Shown piece by piece: positions 11,798-22,862 of a DNA stretch of 64,000 nt. The stretch is from Sitta carolinensis. Lineage: Eukaryota; Chordata; Aves; Passeriformes; Sittidae. Made by a program: the position numbers and the translations under genes. The DNA is taken from contig CM063287.1 of the NCBI GenBank assembly GCA_032173965.1, positions 8,003,859-8,067,858 on the forward strand. The letters are read 5' to 3'. The notes under the pieces are model-generated. The model ran no database searches. It was given only the letters and a program-made list of their open reading frames with translations, and was not told where the DNA came from. Within the stretch, counting starts at the first letter, position 1. Each line of letters opens with the position of its first letter.

Positions 11798-14700
11798 AAG
11801 TGGGGATTGCCAATAGTTCATGACCCCATAAGACATTCCAAATTGATGAACTCAACTACTGTCTCCAAATAGCATGGCAGTAGCTGTTGCCACTTAGGGC
11901 TCTCCCATCACAAGGAATCAATGAAATTATTGCAAGGGATGTCCCAGCTCAATTTTTGTCTCTTTCTTGCAGCCCTCTATAATTCTGCCATGTGGCTTTG
12001 CAGAAACAGTCTACTTGAGTCTTGGTTACTAAATCAAGGGACACTAAAACAAAATATGCAGTATTAAAAAAGGATCTCTGTAGGACTCCATGTTCCCCAG
12101 TAGTGAGACTAATCCTATTTACTCAATTTGTACACAAAAAGAGAATGCATTATTTCCACTTAAACAAATGCTATAATAGGATGACAAATAGTAAATCACT
12201 CTTCAATAGAACTCAGACAGTCAGATTACATTGGTAATGGGCTCTAACTCTGAAAACTCCAAACTTTGAAGCATTTTTTCCTCGCTTTTTATTTAATTTT
12301 TACAGTCTAATGATGCATTTTCTCCTAAAATGATTGAAATAACTCTTAAAATAACTCCCACAGCACCAGATCCAAACATTAAACACATGAGAAGGTAAAT
12401 CCAGAAGGCATAAAAAGCCCACACAGCACAATTCAAAGAACAAAACTCTGCCTCCTTTGCATGTCTCTGAGATGAAATTTGTGTAGCTGTGGACAGATAG
12501 CTGAACATTAAAAACAATTTGGACAGGGTGCTGAAGAAAGCCAGCAAACTTACAGAAAGGCATATCCATAAGAAAAATAAATAAATAAAACACACAATCT
12601 AAATACAAGAAATGTGAGAAGGAATGGGATCTGTGTCTCAATAAGGAAAACAGAGCAAAGTGGGGGAAGCCATGACAACTCTTAACTAGGTAAAACAAAC
12701 CAGAAGCAGTCTCCAAACAGGAAAGAACCCAAAGAAGTCCTGCTCATAGTGGCATCAGAAAGATTACTGGGGGACTGGGCAAAGGCACAAAAGGAGCAGA
12801 AGAAATGTATTTCCTTGATTCTGTACATGGACTCATTTACACATTTACACACAAGTGCATACACATGCATGTACATAGATACACACACTCCTTTACTATT
12901 TTTCTTGAAATTCATACATCTATATTTCTTCTAAAATCCATCTAAATGTATCCATATATGTATGTGTTTGCACATATATGTATACACAGATGAATCTTCT
13001 CCCTACTGCTTTCATGAAAACCAGTAGGGACTGAGAACTTAGTCAAAGCTCATTGCAAATCAAGATATTTTCTCAGAATGATGTCACTGCCTGAAGCCCT
13101 GCATCCATTCTCCAGGACAAACTTCTACTTTCTGTTCAATCTCCAGCTATGCTTTTATCAAACAATTTCTAAGTGGATCTGTAAAAATTCAGTCCCTAAC
13201 AAACATGAACTAAAGAGACTCCCCCTTTTGGTTTGGGGTCTGCAGATTCCCTGCTCATGTACACCAGATCATCCTCACGTTTCTCCTTGTCCTTTTCACA
13301 CACTTGAACAAACTGTTTAGCTTCATGCCACCAGTCTAAACTCAAGATTCAATCTACCATCAGTCAGGGAAAGAAAGTCAGGAACTTAGGCCTTCTACAG
13401 ATGACATCTACACTTTTCAGAGACCTCTCTTTTCAAAATGAATTAATTTGCACCCTCTGGTTCCAGGCTGCTGAAGTCTGCCCTTTCTCCAGACAGTGTG
13501 TGCTGTATTACTCTGTCTCAGAAAATAAAGGGGGAGAAAACAGCATTGCCAATAGCCCCAAGTTTCTACAAATTTGAGCCTGAAGACTGGTCACTAAAAT
13601 GAAACAATGAGTTGAAAAAGAGACAGAAAAGAAGGAACAATGAGAGCTTTCAGGACTAGATTAATAATCACTTTTGACCAGATAACTGAGATAAAAAAAA
13701 TGGTGGAAAACTGCTTCTAATAACACCTTTCATCTCCCTTTCTCATGAGCATCCACCCAGATAGAGACTTCTGAAGTCTTTTAGAAAACCAAGTGATTTT
13801 AAAAATATCTATTTTGAATACAGAGCACAAACCTTCTGTTCTGAAAGTGCTAGTCCAGGGGTTTTTTGTATTTTTCAAAAGAACTTGCGTCATCTGTTTG
13901 CAAAACACTTTTCAAACTGTTTGAAAGTTCAGAATTAGTTCCTGAACTTGCCTTGAATTTATGAGCAAGACAGGATGCCTGAAACTGCCCAAACTCTTGG
14001 TCCAGAGATCTGACTGGTTTTTGCTACCACTGAACTTTACAGGTAAGCTGTGATAGTACACATTGAGAATAATGGCTGTACCATAACTTCAAGATCATTT
14101 GTACATCACATCAGGCATTGTCCTGAAAGTATTTAACAGCTTTCATGGAAAGCAACCTCTGTCCATGCTCCCATACCTTGCTAGGAATTATGGGGGTGGT
14201 TAGAGAGGGGGAAATCTTACTGCTGCTATTAGCACACATACTCACATACCTTAAACACCAAAGCACTAAAAGTAACGTATAAGTAATAATTTGAAGTGAA
14301 ATTTTTTTAATTACATTTGGTGTTATATACTGTGATGCATTACTAAATAAAAAGAAATACCATCACAAATGACAAAAAACCATGCTTAATTTAAGCAGAC
14401 CAATTACTTTAAGTGCTGCTACAGTCAGAGAAGTGATTCAAGGATAAGTATGGGAACATTTCTCCAATAGCTTCCAGATCAAATTCAATGTAAATGTCAA
14501 AAGGTGATTTTTTTTCTCTACCCCATGGTATCACAAACTCCCTGTTGGAGTAGGAGAACTTGGCTGAATTCTTTCTTTCCTGGCATTCTCTGCAGCTGCA
14601 ATGATGATCATAAATTAAGACACAAATGTTTTACAGGAAATTCCTCATTTTTTTCCAGGCAGATTTTATATTAGTCTGAAAACTAGACAACCAGTATGCA

Positions 14701-17700
14701 GTTATGCCTGAATAACTAGGTAATGCAGAAATTGTGTAGAATAAATACTCAGACAGTTCTGTTCCTTGTTGGTAAAAAGCTGCTTAGCCCAAGTCTATCC
14801 GTGCCCTTTATCACCTCATACAACAGCATCAGTGCAGAGATGTCTGAGGATTCCCTCCCTGAGTGCTGTTGCAGACGGATGAGCATAAAGAAGGTACACT
14901 TTTCTGCATCTAGCTACTTAAAATCTATCTATCTTACTATTAAAAAGAGTGATCTCAATTCAAATTCTCCACAACAGTTGCAGCTGGGATGCACCAACCA
15001 ATTGGGAAAAAAAAAACCTGGTATTTTTAGTAACACATGCAAACTCTATCAACACAGTTCACACAGGAAAAGTCAGACACCTCCTGGTAGTGTCAGATTT
15101 GCTAAACCTACCAATTCATGTGCAGTTGGCTCAACATATCAGGTGCCAGATTGCCTGGATTTACATTAAGGAAGGAATGTTCACTGGAAATATGGCAGCC
15201 CCAGTGATGCAGAATTGGTTGTCTGACAGCTGAAATGATGACACAGAAAGCAGAAGATAACTTATGTCATACACAGAGAAGGATAAAAGAAAACTTAGAG
15301 CAGGTAAGGTGAAAGTAGCTGAAATGCAAATGCTCTGCATTGCTGCTTCTTCATTGTGACAGTCAACGCTTCACATCACAAGCAATTTGCAGTGTTCTAT
15401 GTGGACTGTGCAAATGCATGCATTTCTCAATTTTCATTACAACATACCTCTGCAAATTAAACAAATGCAAGGATAGCAGCCTGCACAAAGGGATCTTGAC
15501 AAAAGACAGACCATTCCAGGACCAGTATCTTATGTAGAATTATTAATAGCACAACTCCTGTAGTTTACAATCATGGCTGAGGCCCTTGACAGGCAGGACT
15601 CAGAAATGAAACTACCACGTAACTGCTGTGGCAAACAACTTCCCATCAAATCAGTCATATCAAAAAATAAGTTCTTCCCACATAGCAAGTTTGATCAAGT
15701 AGCATTCAAAGTTAATGCGACATCAATGAAAAAAAATAGACCTCCATTCTTGGAAAAAAAAAAAATAGAAATCAATAAATTGTGGCCTTGGGGTTTTTTT
15801 CCTGCAGGAACCAAGCTTCATATATAGGTATGGAAGGTCAAATGTTCTTCAAAAGTTTCTTCTGTACAACTTTTACATAACATTTTTCTTCAGCAGACAA
15901 AGCTCATTTAGTGTCACCAAAACGTAAGGATAAAATATTACTGCTACTTTTCACAGGTCTAATACCATTTTTGTTGACAAAGTAGACTCATAAAACACCC
16001 CTAATTTATCCTACAGTTTGTAATACGGATATGCAGATATGTATGAAGGAAAGTAGAGACCTAAGCTAACTACAGAGTTAAGAAGTGCTTTTCAATAGTA
16101 AGGTTAATTTAGTGAAAACATTGCTATTACTCACATTTCTCTTCAGAAATATGACTTAATATTCCTCATTGTTTTCATTCTCACATTCAGCCTCCAAAAC
16201 CCTTTTCAAATCCATCCTCTAACCACATGTCTGTTTATTTGCTCACCCTGGAAGCACAGTTTCAACTGTTTATTTCCCAACCTCATCTTCTGGTGGGTGG
16301 CACCCACCGCTTTTAACTGATAGGCATTTTACAGCTTGGTAAGATTCTTTATGAAACTTGCCCGACTACCAATTTTTCTGTCAGAAAATTTGATTACTGA
16401 TGCTTCTACATCCAGTAGGTCAGCAAAATAAAACATTAATCTTCCCTGCTGGCCTGTGTACATTGTTGCAATACATGTAGAGGCACACGAGATGCTTTTG
16501 TAGAGGAAAACATCATTCAAAACACATCAGCACAGCTCAAGCTTTTTAGGATGACACAACAGATTGGAATTCTGTTTCAAGTTCTTCTACAGCTGGGTAG
16601 ACCAGATTCCACAAAGCACCATTTGAGAGCCATTGGCAAACTTAGGAGAAGCTGGGTTTTTTCACCAAAAATATATGTCAGTCTCAGCAGCAGCCTCCCA
16701 GTGAGGTCAATGGGGAGCAGGTTTCTGTGCATCTTCTGAAACCACACAGAAACCGTAACTGAGAGAAGAGGAAAAACAAGGGCTAAATGATGAAGATGCA
16801 ATACCTGTATTAACTCCGATCTTTTCTTGTATAAATCCAGGGGAACTGAATGGATAATTATCAACCAACCTTTCCCATGTTGGTACAGCTCAGTAGGAAT
16901 CTCCCGATTTCTTGTTGTGGACTTGAGGGCATTTTACTGTAAAGGACCATATCCTTTCACTGAAGTTGTGCATACATTTTTATCTGTCATTTCAGTATAA
17001 AACAAGACATATTTTATTGCAACCACAAGAATATTAGGGGCTGTTCAGAAAATACTCTGTTTCTAACAGCCAAGTCCATGACTTTTCCACAGAAATTATA
17101 ATTCAAAATGTACATCAAAGAATAGACAAGTAATAACTTCAATAAATAATCTTCAGCTTCAATGTAACATACTGTTGCTACAAACATGGGACATTTTTAA
17201 GTTGTGCCATGTCTTCAGAAAATCTAACAGTTTCCACAAGGAGGACACCAAGGGTTTTCAGAGATGAGAAAATGAACAAATTAAAACACTACTCAAAGGA
17301 ATGGTACAACTTTCACAGATCAGGTAGAGAAGGACCACTTAGTATAGAAAACCACAAAAGCCCAGGCTCGAAGCTCTCTGTCGTCACAAATACCTCACCT
17401 CCCTCACCATGGCCAACAGGGAACTCCTGCCCATTGGGCAGGGAGGTGCTGCTGGAGAAGCAGGAGCAGGGCTCTGTGGAAGCTCAGTGCTGAGGAAAGG
17501 GCCATGCCCCATGAGCCAGGCATCTATTTTGGAGCTCAGCACACAATATCCTGGGAAGTGGGTTATTTATCCTCCATTCACCAACCCACACCCAGACCTG
17601 GCAAGGTTCAGTTGGCTTCTTAATGGAACTCCCTCCCACCAAATTCTTATGAAAATAATTATTCTAGTGGAATTAACATAAGATGGATGTCACATCCATG

Positions 17701-17917
17701 AGAAGAAGGAGAGGAAAGAGCACATGGGTGGCTGCAATGCATGCCACACTCCCCCCTGGAAGGTGCAGAATTCCTGTGGCAATCTTCCATAATCTTAATG
17801 TCTTACTGATACAGCCTGTGCCAAATGGAAAAAATAAATTTGAACATAACTGAATGTAGAGGTATGTGAATTAAGGGTTTCAGGATTTGCTACTGAGTTG
17901 TTAAGCCTTTGTAAATG
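11798..17917. other. Intron with no recognised gene or element
   Basis: AT-rich sequence between the CR1 tail and the 13-bp minisatellite. It includes a CA/TA-rich low-complexity stretch near 12835-12990. The longest frame (148 codons, 14723-15169) shows no domain or family resemblance. Confidence 0.6.
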
Positions 17918-18507
17918 ACGGAAAGAGGAACGGAAAAACAGAGGAACGGAAAAGAGGACGGAAAAACGAAAAGAGGAACGAAAGAGGAACGGAAAGAGAA
18001 GGAAAAGAGGAACGGAAAAGAGGAACGGAAAAGAGGAACGGAAACAGAGGAACGGAAAAGAGGAACGGAAAAGAGGAACGGAAAAGAGGAACGGAAAAGA
18101 GGAACGGAAAAGAGGAACGGAAAAGAGGAACGGAAAAGAGGAACGGAAAAGAGGAACGGAAAAGAGAACGGAAAAGAGGAACGAAAGAGGAACGGAAAAG
18201 AGGAACGGAAAAGAGGAACGGAAAAGAGAACGGAAAAGAGGAACGGAAAAGAGGAACGGAAAAGAGGAACGGAAAAGAGGAACGGAAAAGAGGAACGGAA
18301 AAGAGGAACGGAAAAGAGGAACGGAAAAGAGGAACGGAAAAGAGGAACGGAAAAGAGGAACGGAAAAGAGGAACGGAAAAGAGGAACGGAAAAGAGGAAC
18401 GGAAAAGAGGAACGGAAAAGAGGAACGGAAAAGAGGAACGGAAAAGAGGAACGGAAAAGAGGAACGGAAAAGAGGAACGGAAAAGAGGAACGGAAAAGAG
18501 GAACGGA
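17918..18507. repeat. 13-bp minisatellite, unit GAGGAACGGAAAA, about 45 copies
   Basis: The array covers about 590 bp. The right-hand part, from about 18230 to 18507, is roughly 21 essentially identical units. The left-hand part (17918 to about 18060) is degenerate, with single-base losses and inserts, and a few short units occur near 18165-18230. The plus strand has almost no pyrimidine except one C per unit, which makes one CpG per unit. Because 13 is not a multiple of 3 and the unit lacks stops, all frames stay open on both strands, giving spurious 206-212 codon frames. It lies in the GRID1 intron downstream of the exon. Confidence 0.97.
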
Positions 18508-20666
18508 CACAGATGCATCACTGGAAAAAAGAATACCATAGTTCAGTGAGCAGGTTGGCCAGTAGGGAAAATAGGCAATAGCAGTTGACAGTTGAGCATC
18601 TGGGTGTTTCTAAGACATCCCAATAAGATTTTTTCCCCTTCATTCTTGAAATACCTGTTAGAATAATTTTGACTCTTTAAACCAAATCCCCTACTAAAGA
18701 GCAAGCTTCTCTTCACTACCACAAGGCCACCAAAAGAACACCTACTATGTACCTTGTGACTTCTGCTTTTGAAGTATTCACCGCTCAAGTATTTCAGAGG
18801 ACAGTAACTACAGGACAGTTGATTTGCTGGGTTACTACATTTTTGAGTCCACAGATTAGCTCTACAAGCATCATGGAAGCCTTCTCATGCTTAAAACAAT
18901 TTTATGTCATTAAAAGGATGATACAGTCTCAGTTGATTTCATACTTAAAAACATCCTCATCATCTTCAAATGTTCCTATTAAAGAAACAGCAAATAACTA
19001 CCTCGCAACTGAGGAGAGAAATCTGCACCCAAGACTCACAGAACATTTTTTAACTCAGGATTGTTGCTTTTTCCTTTGTTTGCCTGTTGGATTTGGGGGA
19101 TTTTTAAACCAGGACTAACCAAACGCCAAAAGCAAAGATGCTATTTCTCTCTGACTTGCCACTGACAATCTGATCATATATAGGGAGAATGCAAATAAAG
19201 ATTTATTTTGCAATGGTGGAAGACATATAAAATCTAAACTATATGCATAGACATGCATAAGATTATTTTTTCTACTGTGATTTAACCTTAAGTCTCCTTT
19301 TTTTTATATTCTGTTCATGGTAAATCACCACATCAAAATATTATGCATCACATTTTAAAGCAGAAGTGTTAGCAGGGTTTTAAAACATACCATAGAAAAT
19401 TTATTTTCCCCATTACAGATTCCATATCCTAAGACAGGAGTGCTGAATATCCCACAAGTTAAATATATGGAATAAACTTCATATCAGTTGAGCAGGGTGG
19501 GGATGTGGGAACCCAGGACATTCCTTCCTCTGACTGTCCTGGAAAATTTATAAGTCACAAGAATTTAAGTAGAGTGATAGTTAATTTATCACAGGGTGAA
19601 AAAGGAGAATTTTGGGGTTTTAGAATGAAGTTCAAGGGGCAATGATGGAGGAACCAGGGCATGTCCCTGCCCATCTTCTTCATCTTTTGCCCTCCATCTT
19701 CTGCTGTGATGGTGGCACTTTTTAATTGGTTTAGTGTAGAGGCACACTGTTCAACATAGTTGCTAAGTACTGGAGAATTATTGTAAATAAAGTATAAGTA
19801 GTTTTTAGTATAAAAGAAAAAACCACCCAAAGGGAGGTCAGTCTGTCTCAACCTGACCTGCAAGAAAGACCTCATCAGGACAGAACCACAATGTACCAGA
19901 TAACAAAAAAATAAACAATCTTGAAAATGAGAACAGACAGATCTCGGACTGTTCTTCTGATGCTGGGCTGGGAAAACAAGAGACTTGGAAAACTCGGGTC
20001 AAAGCAAAACAAAAACCCAACAGGGGCGGATATAAAAAAGGGATACATGGTTCCCTTTCCCTCTGAGAGCCTGGAACAATGAGAGATTTAGGGTTTTATT
20101 ATTCTTTGCACCTACCATAATGTACCTGGGCAGAGACTCCTATTACTCGAGTTTCAGCACAAATTAAGAATTTTGTTGAAGGAAATGCACAAGATTTAGT
20201 GCAAATGCTAACTCTATTTTTCGGTTTAATGCCAGGAATATCACTGTGAAATTTAGTCCAGATACAGAATGGTGTGAGGAAGCATGTGAAAAAAGTAATA
20301 GTTATTGTGAAAATTGATTTTTAAAGAGAATGGTACTCAGCTTTGATAGAAAGCTGAACTTCCTTGCACACCTGTGTGACCCCTGCTGATGGATGTCAAC
20401 ACTTGATTAATATTTTACTGAAAAAGCATGAGATGATTCAAACTTTGTCTGTCTGGGTAGGCGTTGCTAAGCAACTTTGCTCCTTGTCTGAGAACTAGTC
20501 TTCACAGCAACCTTTCCTTCAAGACAAAGACCTGCATCCACTTGAAACACTTTCGTCTTTGCCAGTGAAAAACCCAGCAAGTCGTATTCCACCCTTCCCT
20601 TCACACTTGGCTCCCCACTCCCAGCCGAGAAGAAATGACCGTAGCGGTGTCCACACACTGTCCTCC
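18508..20666. other. Intron between minisatellite and exon, nothing recognised
   Basis: AT-rich spacer of about 2.2 kb between the 13-bp array and the GRID1 donor. No second exon, repeat or RNA gene identified. Confidence 0.6.
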
Positions 20667-20672
20667 CCTTAC
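20667..20672 (-). other. GRID1: 5' splice site (donor) of the GRID1 exon
   Basis: In transcript direction the exon ends ...GATTACG and is followed by GTAAGG, a near-consensus donor. Homology to GluD1 (FYDSDY) stops at this point and the downstream frame (KGRTVCGH...) is unlike the family. That places the end of the coding segment at 20673. Confidence 0.9.
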
Positions 20673-20957
20673 CGTAATCGCTGTCGTAGAAGACGATGAA
20701 CTTCTGCCAGCGCAGCTCGGTGACCAGCTTGAGCATGACGTCGTTGAGGCGCACGGGCGGGCGCGCGGCCAGCGTGTACTCCTCATCCTCGGCGCTGGGG
20801 TTGAGCTGGCAGGCGGTGCGCGGGGAGCCGCCCGTGCTGCGCTGCACGAACAGGTGCGGGATGTGCATGGCGTCCGTCAGCGACTGCAGCGCGTTGGCCG
20901 ACGCGCAGCCCGTCGACGTCACCAGCGCCAAGATCCCCAGGGTCATCAGGTCGCAGG
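20673..20957 (-). CDS. GRID1: Internal coding exon of glutamate receptor delta-1 (amino-terminal domain), probably exon 3
   Basis: The minus strand reads as GluD1 amino-terminal domain, with recognisable blocks [52 protein letters not shown] and TELRWQKF, ending FYDSDY. The exon is 285 bp (95 codons). It starts with the last two bases of an Ala codon and ends with the first base of a Gly or Asp codon, so it is phase 1 at both ends. GluD1 is a postsynaptic delta-type receptor whose amino-terminal domain binds cerebellins, which bridge to presynaptic neurexins. The segment matches about residues 79-173 of the human protein as I remember it, and includes three Cys (near 80, 96 and 128), two of which are thought to pair. 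GRID2 is less likely: the [10 protein letters not shown] and RTACQLNP segments follow GRID1. The open frame continues into intron on both sides, so the 167-codon frame (20467-20970) overstates the coding part. The rest of the gene lies outside the window. Confidence 0.95.
20673..20957. promoter_or_regulatory. CpG-dense segment coincident with the exon
   Basis: By hand count about 38 CpG dinucleotides fall within the 285 exon bases, while the introns on both sides have very few. The density stops at the exon borders. It may be codon-driven (GC-rich third positions) or may be an intragenic CpG island. The segment is long enough to meet common CpG-island length cut-offs only marginally. Confidence 0.6.
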
Positions 20958-20978
20958 CTGGAGGAGACAAAAGCAGGC
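20958..20978 (-). other. GRID1: 3' splice site (acceptor) of the GRID1 exon
   Basis: In transcript direction the intron ends with a pyrimidine-rich run (CTGCTTTTGTCTCCTCCAG) directly before the exon's CCTGCGACCTG. The AG is at 20959-20958. The tract is short but standard, and the reading frame of the GluD1 homology begins exactly here, which fixes the boundary. Confidence 0.9.
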
Positions 20979-20989
20979 TTTAAACGAGC

Positions 20990-21045
20990 TCCGCAATTCC
21001 TTTGGCTTACCTGGAGGCTAAGAAGGGAACAAGGAAGGGTTTGCC
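20990..21045 (-). promoter_or_regulatory. Recursive-splice-site-like motif (acceptor joined to donor) just upstream of the exon
   Basis: In transcript direction a pyrimidine-rich run, CCTTGTTCCCTTCTTAG followed by CCTCCAG, is joined directly to GTAAGCC. The AG is at 21012-21011 and the GT at 21010-21009. This is the layout of a recursive splice site (polypyrimidine, AG, then GTAAG). The distance from this GT to the exon's own AG is only 53 nt. It could instead be a cryptic donor or an alternative acceptor; using the acceptor would add 53 nt and break the frame. Confidence 0.4.
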
Positions 21046-22149
21046 CTTGCTGTCAACAGAGGGCTGAAATGATTTATATTACACTATCAGCTAAAGGCTT
21101 TCAGAGTTGGGCCTGGACCTTTACAGCAAGAGACAGTATCTGCCATCTGTCCTGATATGCCAAAGTTGAGGACAGATAATGTAACTACTGCCAGTCCTTG
21201 AGACAGCAGCTGATGTGGATGGAGATTACAGCTCTTGCTTCAGGTCAGTCCTGGTGCATGCCAGGAACCAAATTCCCATTTTTTAAAACTCACTTCACTG
21301 CTTTAACCCCTTAATCCTTGTTGGGTATATCGGATGAAGATTTTGGACAAAAAAGAATTTCCATTCCACGGACTTGCTGTAGTCTGAGGCTCCTAGGCCT
21401 GAAGTTGCTGAGTTTCTAGACTCAGTTTCTTCATGATGTTTTGGTTTAGGAAGACCTGGTTCTCATAGGCTTGACATAAACATTACAAGTGTTGCTAGAA
21501 CAAGAGTAATGTTTTGGATTCCTTTCTGTGGGACGGACATTCTCTGTGTCTTTCGGTTTTGGCCAACAGGATGAAGAGTTCTGGCACTCTTCTGACCAAT
21601 GAGTGTGGCCTGTTCTAGAAGATAAATAAAGGGGGTCAGTTTTTGAATAAAAGATTAGAGTCAGATGATTTTGCCAAACGAGGTTCATGTTTGTTACTCG
21701 CCACAGCGACACTTGCCTCATACAGCAGAGTTTTGAAGAATTTTTTTTTAATTGATATAAAACATTCACTGTGTGTCTCAGAGGAAGGAAGAAACAACAA
21801 AGGCATTCTTTAGAACCAAGACAACTCATGAATGACTAAATTATTAGCAACACTGTAGTTGTCCTCAAAAAGATCTGGAAAAGCACATATCATTTAAAAA
21901 CACAGCACACACACTTGACCTTGTGTGTTTTTGAGAATGAAGCATTATTCTCACACTGAGTTTGAAACACAAACTGTGGAGAGGCCTGGGCAGTCTGCTC
22001 TGCTGCTCAGGGCATGCCACATGGTGTGTTCTTCCCAGGACTTCTCAGATAAGGTAACCTGATATTCAGCTGCAGTTAGTCTTCTCACCACTACTGACTG
22101 AAGAGCCGCTGAGGACCCTGGCTGCAAACATTCTCTGTGTAAGACAAAG

Positions 22150-22720
22150 TCAGCAGTGATGCTGGTTTTTACTAATTCCAGTGAACAAGTGGCAGCAAAG
22201 TTGGCCCTGGGAGCTCAGCACCGGACACCCTGATAGGTTAGGCTGGCACCAGCCCTGAGGGTCCCAGAGGCACAAGGAACTGCCTGCTCCACCTCTGAAG
22301 AGGCCTGGGGGCAAGCTAAGGGGTTCAGCAGCTGTTTCAGACCCCAACAAGCACCACCCAAGCACAGCCTGCCCACAGAACACCCTTGCTCTGCTCCCCC
22401 AGCATAGCACAGCCAGACAGAAAGGGACTGGAGATGCTCGACATCCCTGGACAGTCTGCACAAGCTCATCAACAGTGCATGAACAAAGAGTCTCTGGGGT
22501 GCAATTCAGAGCCCCCTGGGATGCCCAGAGAGCTGGGCAGGAAATTCAGCCTCCAGCTGGAGAAGGGAGGCTGCCCGTGCTGGTGCCCCCCCTGCAAGGA
22601 TACTGCATGTGCTGTGGGACTGCCAGTGCCATGTTGGGGCTGGGGGCAGCAGGTGACCTCAGCCACACTGCCACGGACCTGCTGCCTCAGCCCCAGTGCA
22701 AGGGCAAGAAAAAAAACCCA
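22150..22720. other. GC-raised intronic patch, origin unknown
   Basis: Base composition is clearly richer in G and C than the surrounding intron, with several overlapping chance frames of up to 142 codons on both strands. The translations show no recognised domain, low-complexity Cys/Pro/Gly bias and no consistent frame. It may be an old decayed repeat. Confidence 0.4.
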
Positions 22721-22813
22721 CAATCTATTAAAAGAATTTATTTGTCCTCCTCCAGACACTTTTAAGTATATCTCCACTTTCAGAGGCCAGAAAGCCAAAG
22801 GGAGTAGGCTATG

Positions 22814-22862
22814 AATAATTAATAGTAATTAACAGTTAAGTATCAATTAATATTAATTACAG
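22814..22862. promoter_or_regulatory. Cluster of TAAT/ATTA cores
   Basis: Within about 50 bp the sequence has at least six TAAT or ATTA cores (AATAATTAATAGTAATTAAC, then CAATTAATATTAATTAC), including the 14-bp palindrome AATTAATATTAATT at 22845-22858. Homeodomain proteins bind such cores, but AT-rich intron gives many by chance. Confidence 0.25.

Larger units (their letters stand above)
1..20672 (-). other. GRID1: GRID1 downstream intron (probably 5' part of intron 3)
   Basis: This is the sequence downstream of the exon donor in transcript direction. It is AT-rich and stop-rich, with no further GluD1-like coding block seen. It holds the CR1 fragment, the 13-bp minisatellite, an LTR-like segment and two long poly-A tracts. 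A short exon could be missed by eye, so the next exon is taken to lie beyond the left edge but this is not proven. Confidence 0.75.

Noticed and set aside
14723..15169. 148-codon plus-strand frame
   Set aside because: Composition and sequence look random; no family resemblance.
17890..18541. Three open frames of 206-212 codons (RGTEKRNGKE-type and FRSSFPFLFS-type proteins)
   Set aside because: They are the 13-bp repeat read in its different frames; no start context, splice signal or non-repeat domain supports coding.
20467..20672. Extension of the GRID1 frame past FYDSDYG
   Set aside because: The family resemblance ends at a consensus GTAAGG donor; the remaining 60-odd codons look like intron.
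20635..21021. Plus-strand frames of 95-128 codons over the exon
   Set aside because: Shadows of the minus-strand GRID1 exon caused by its GC-rich, stop-poor composition.
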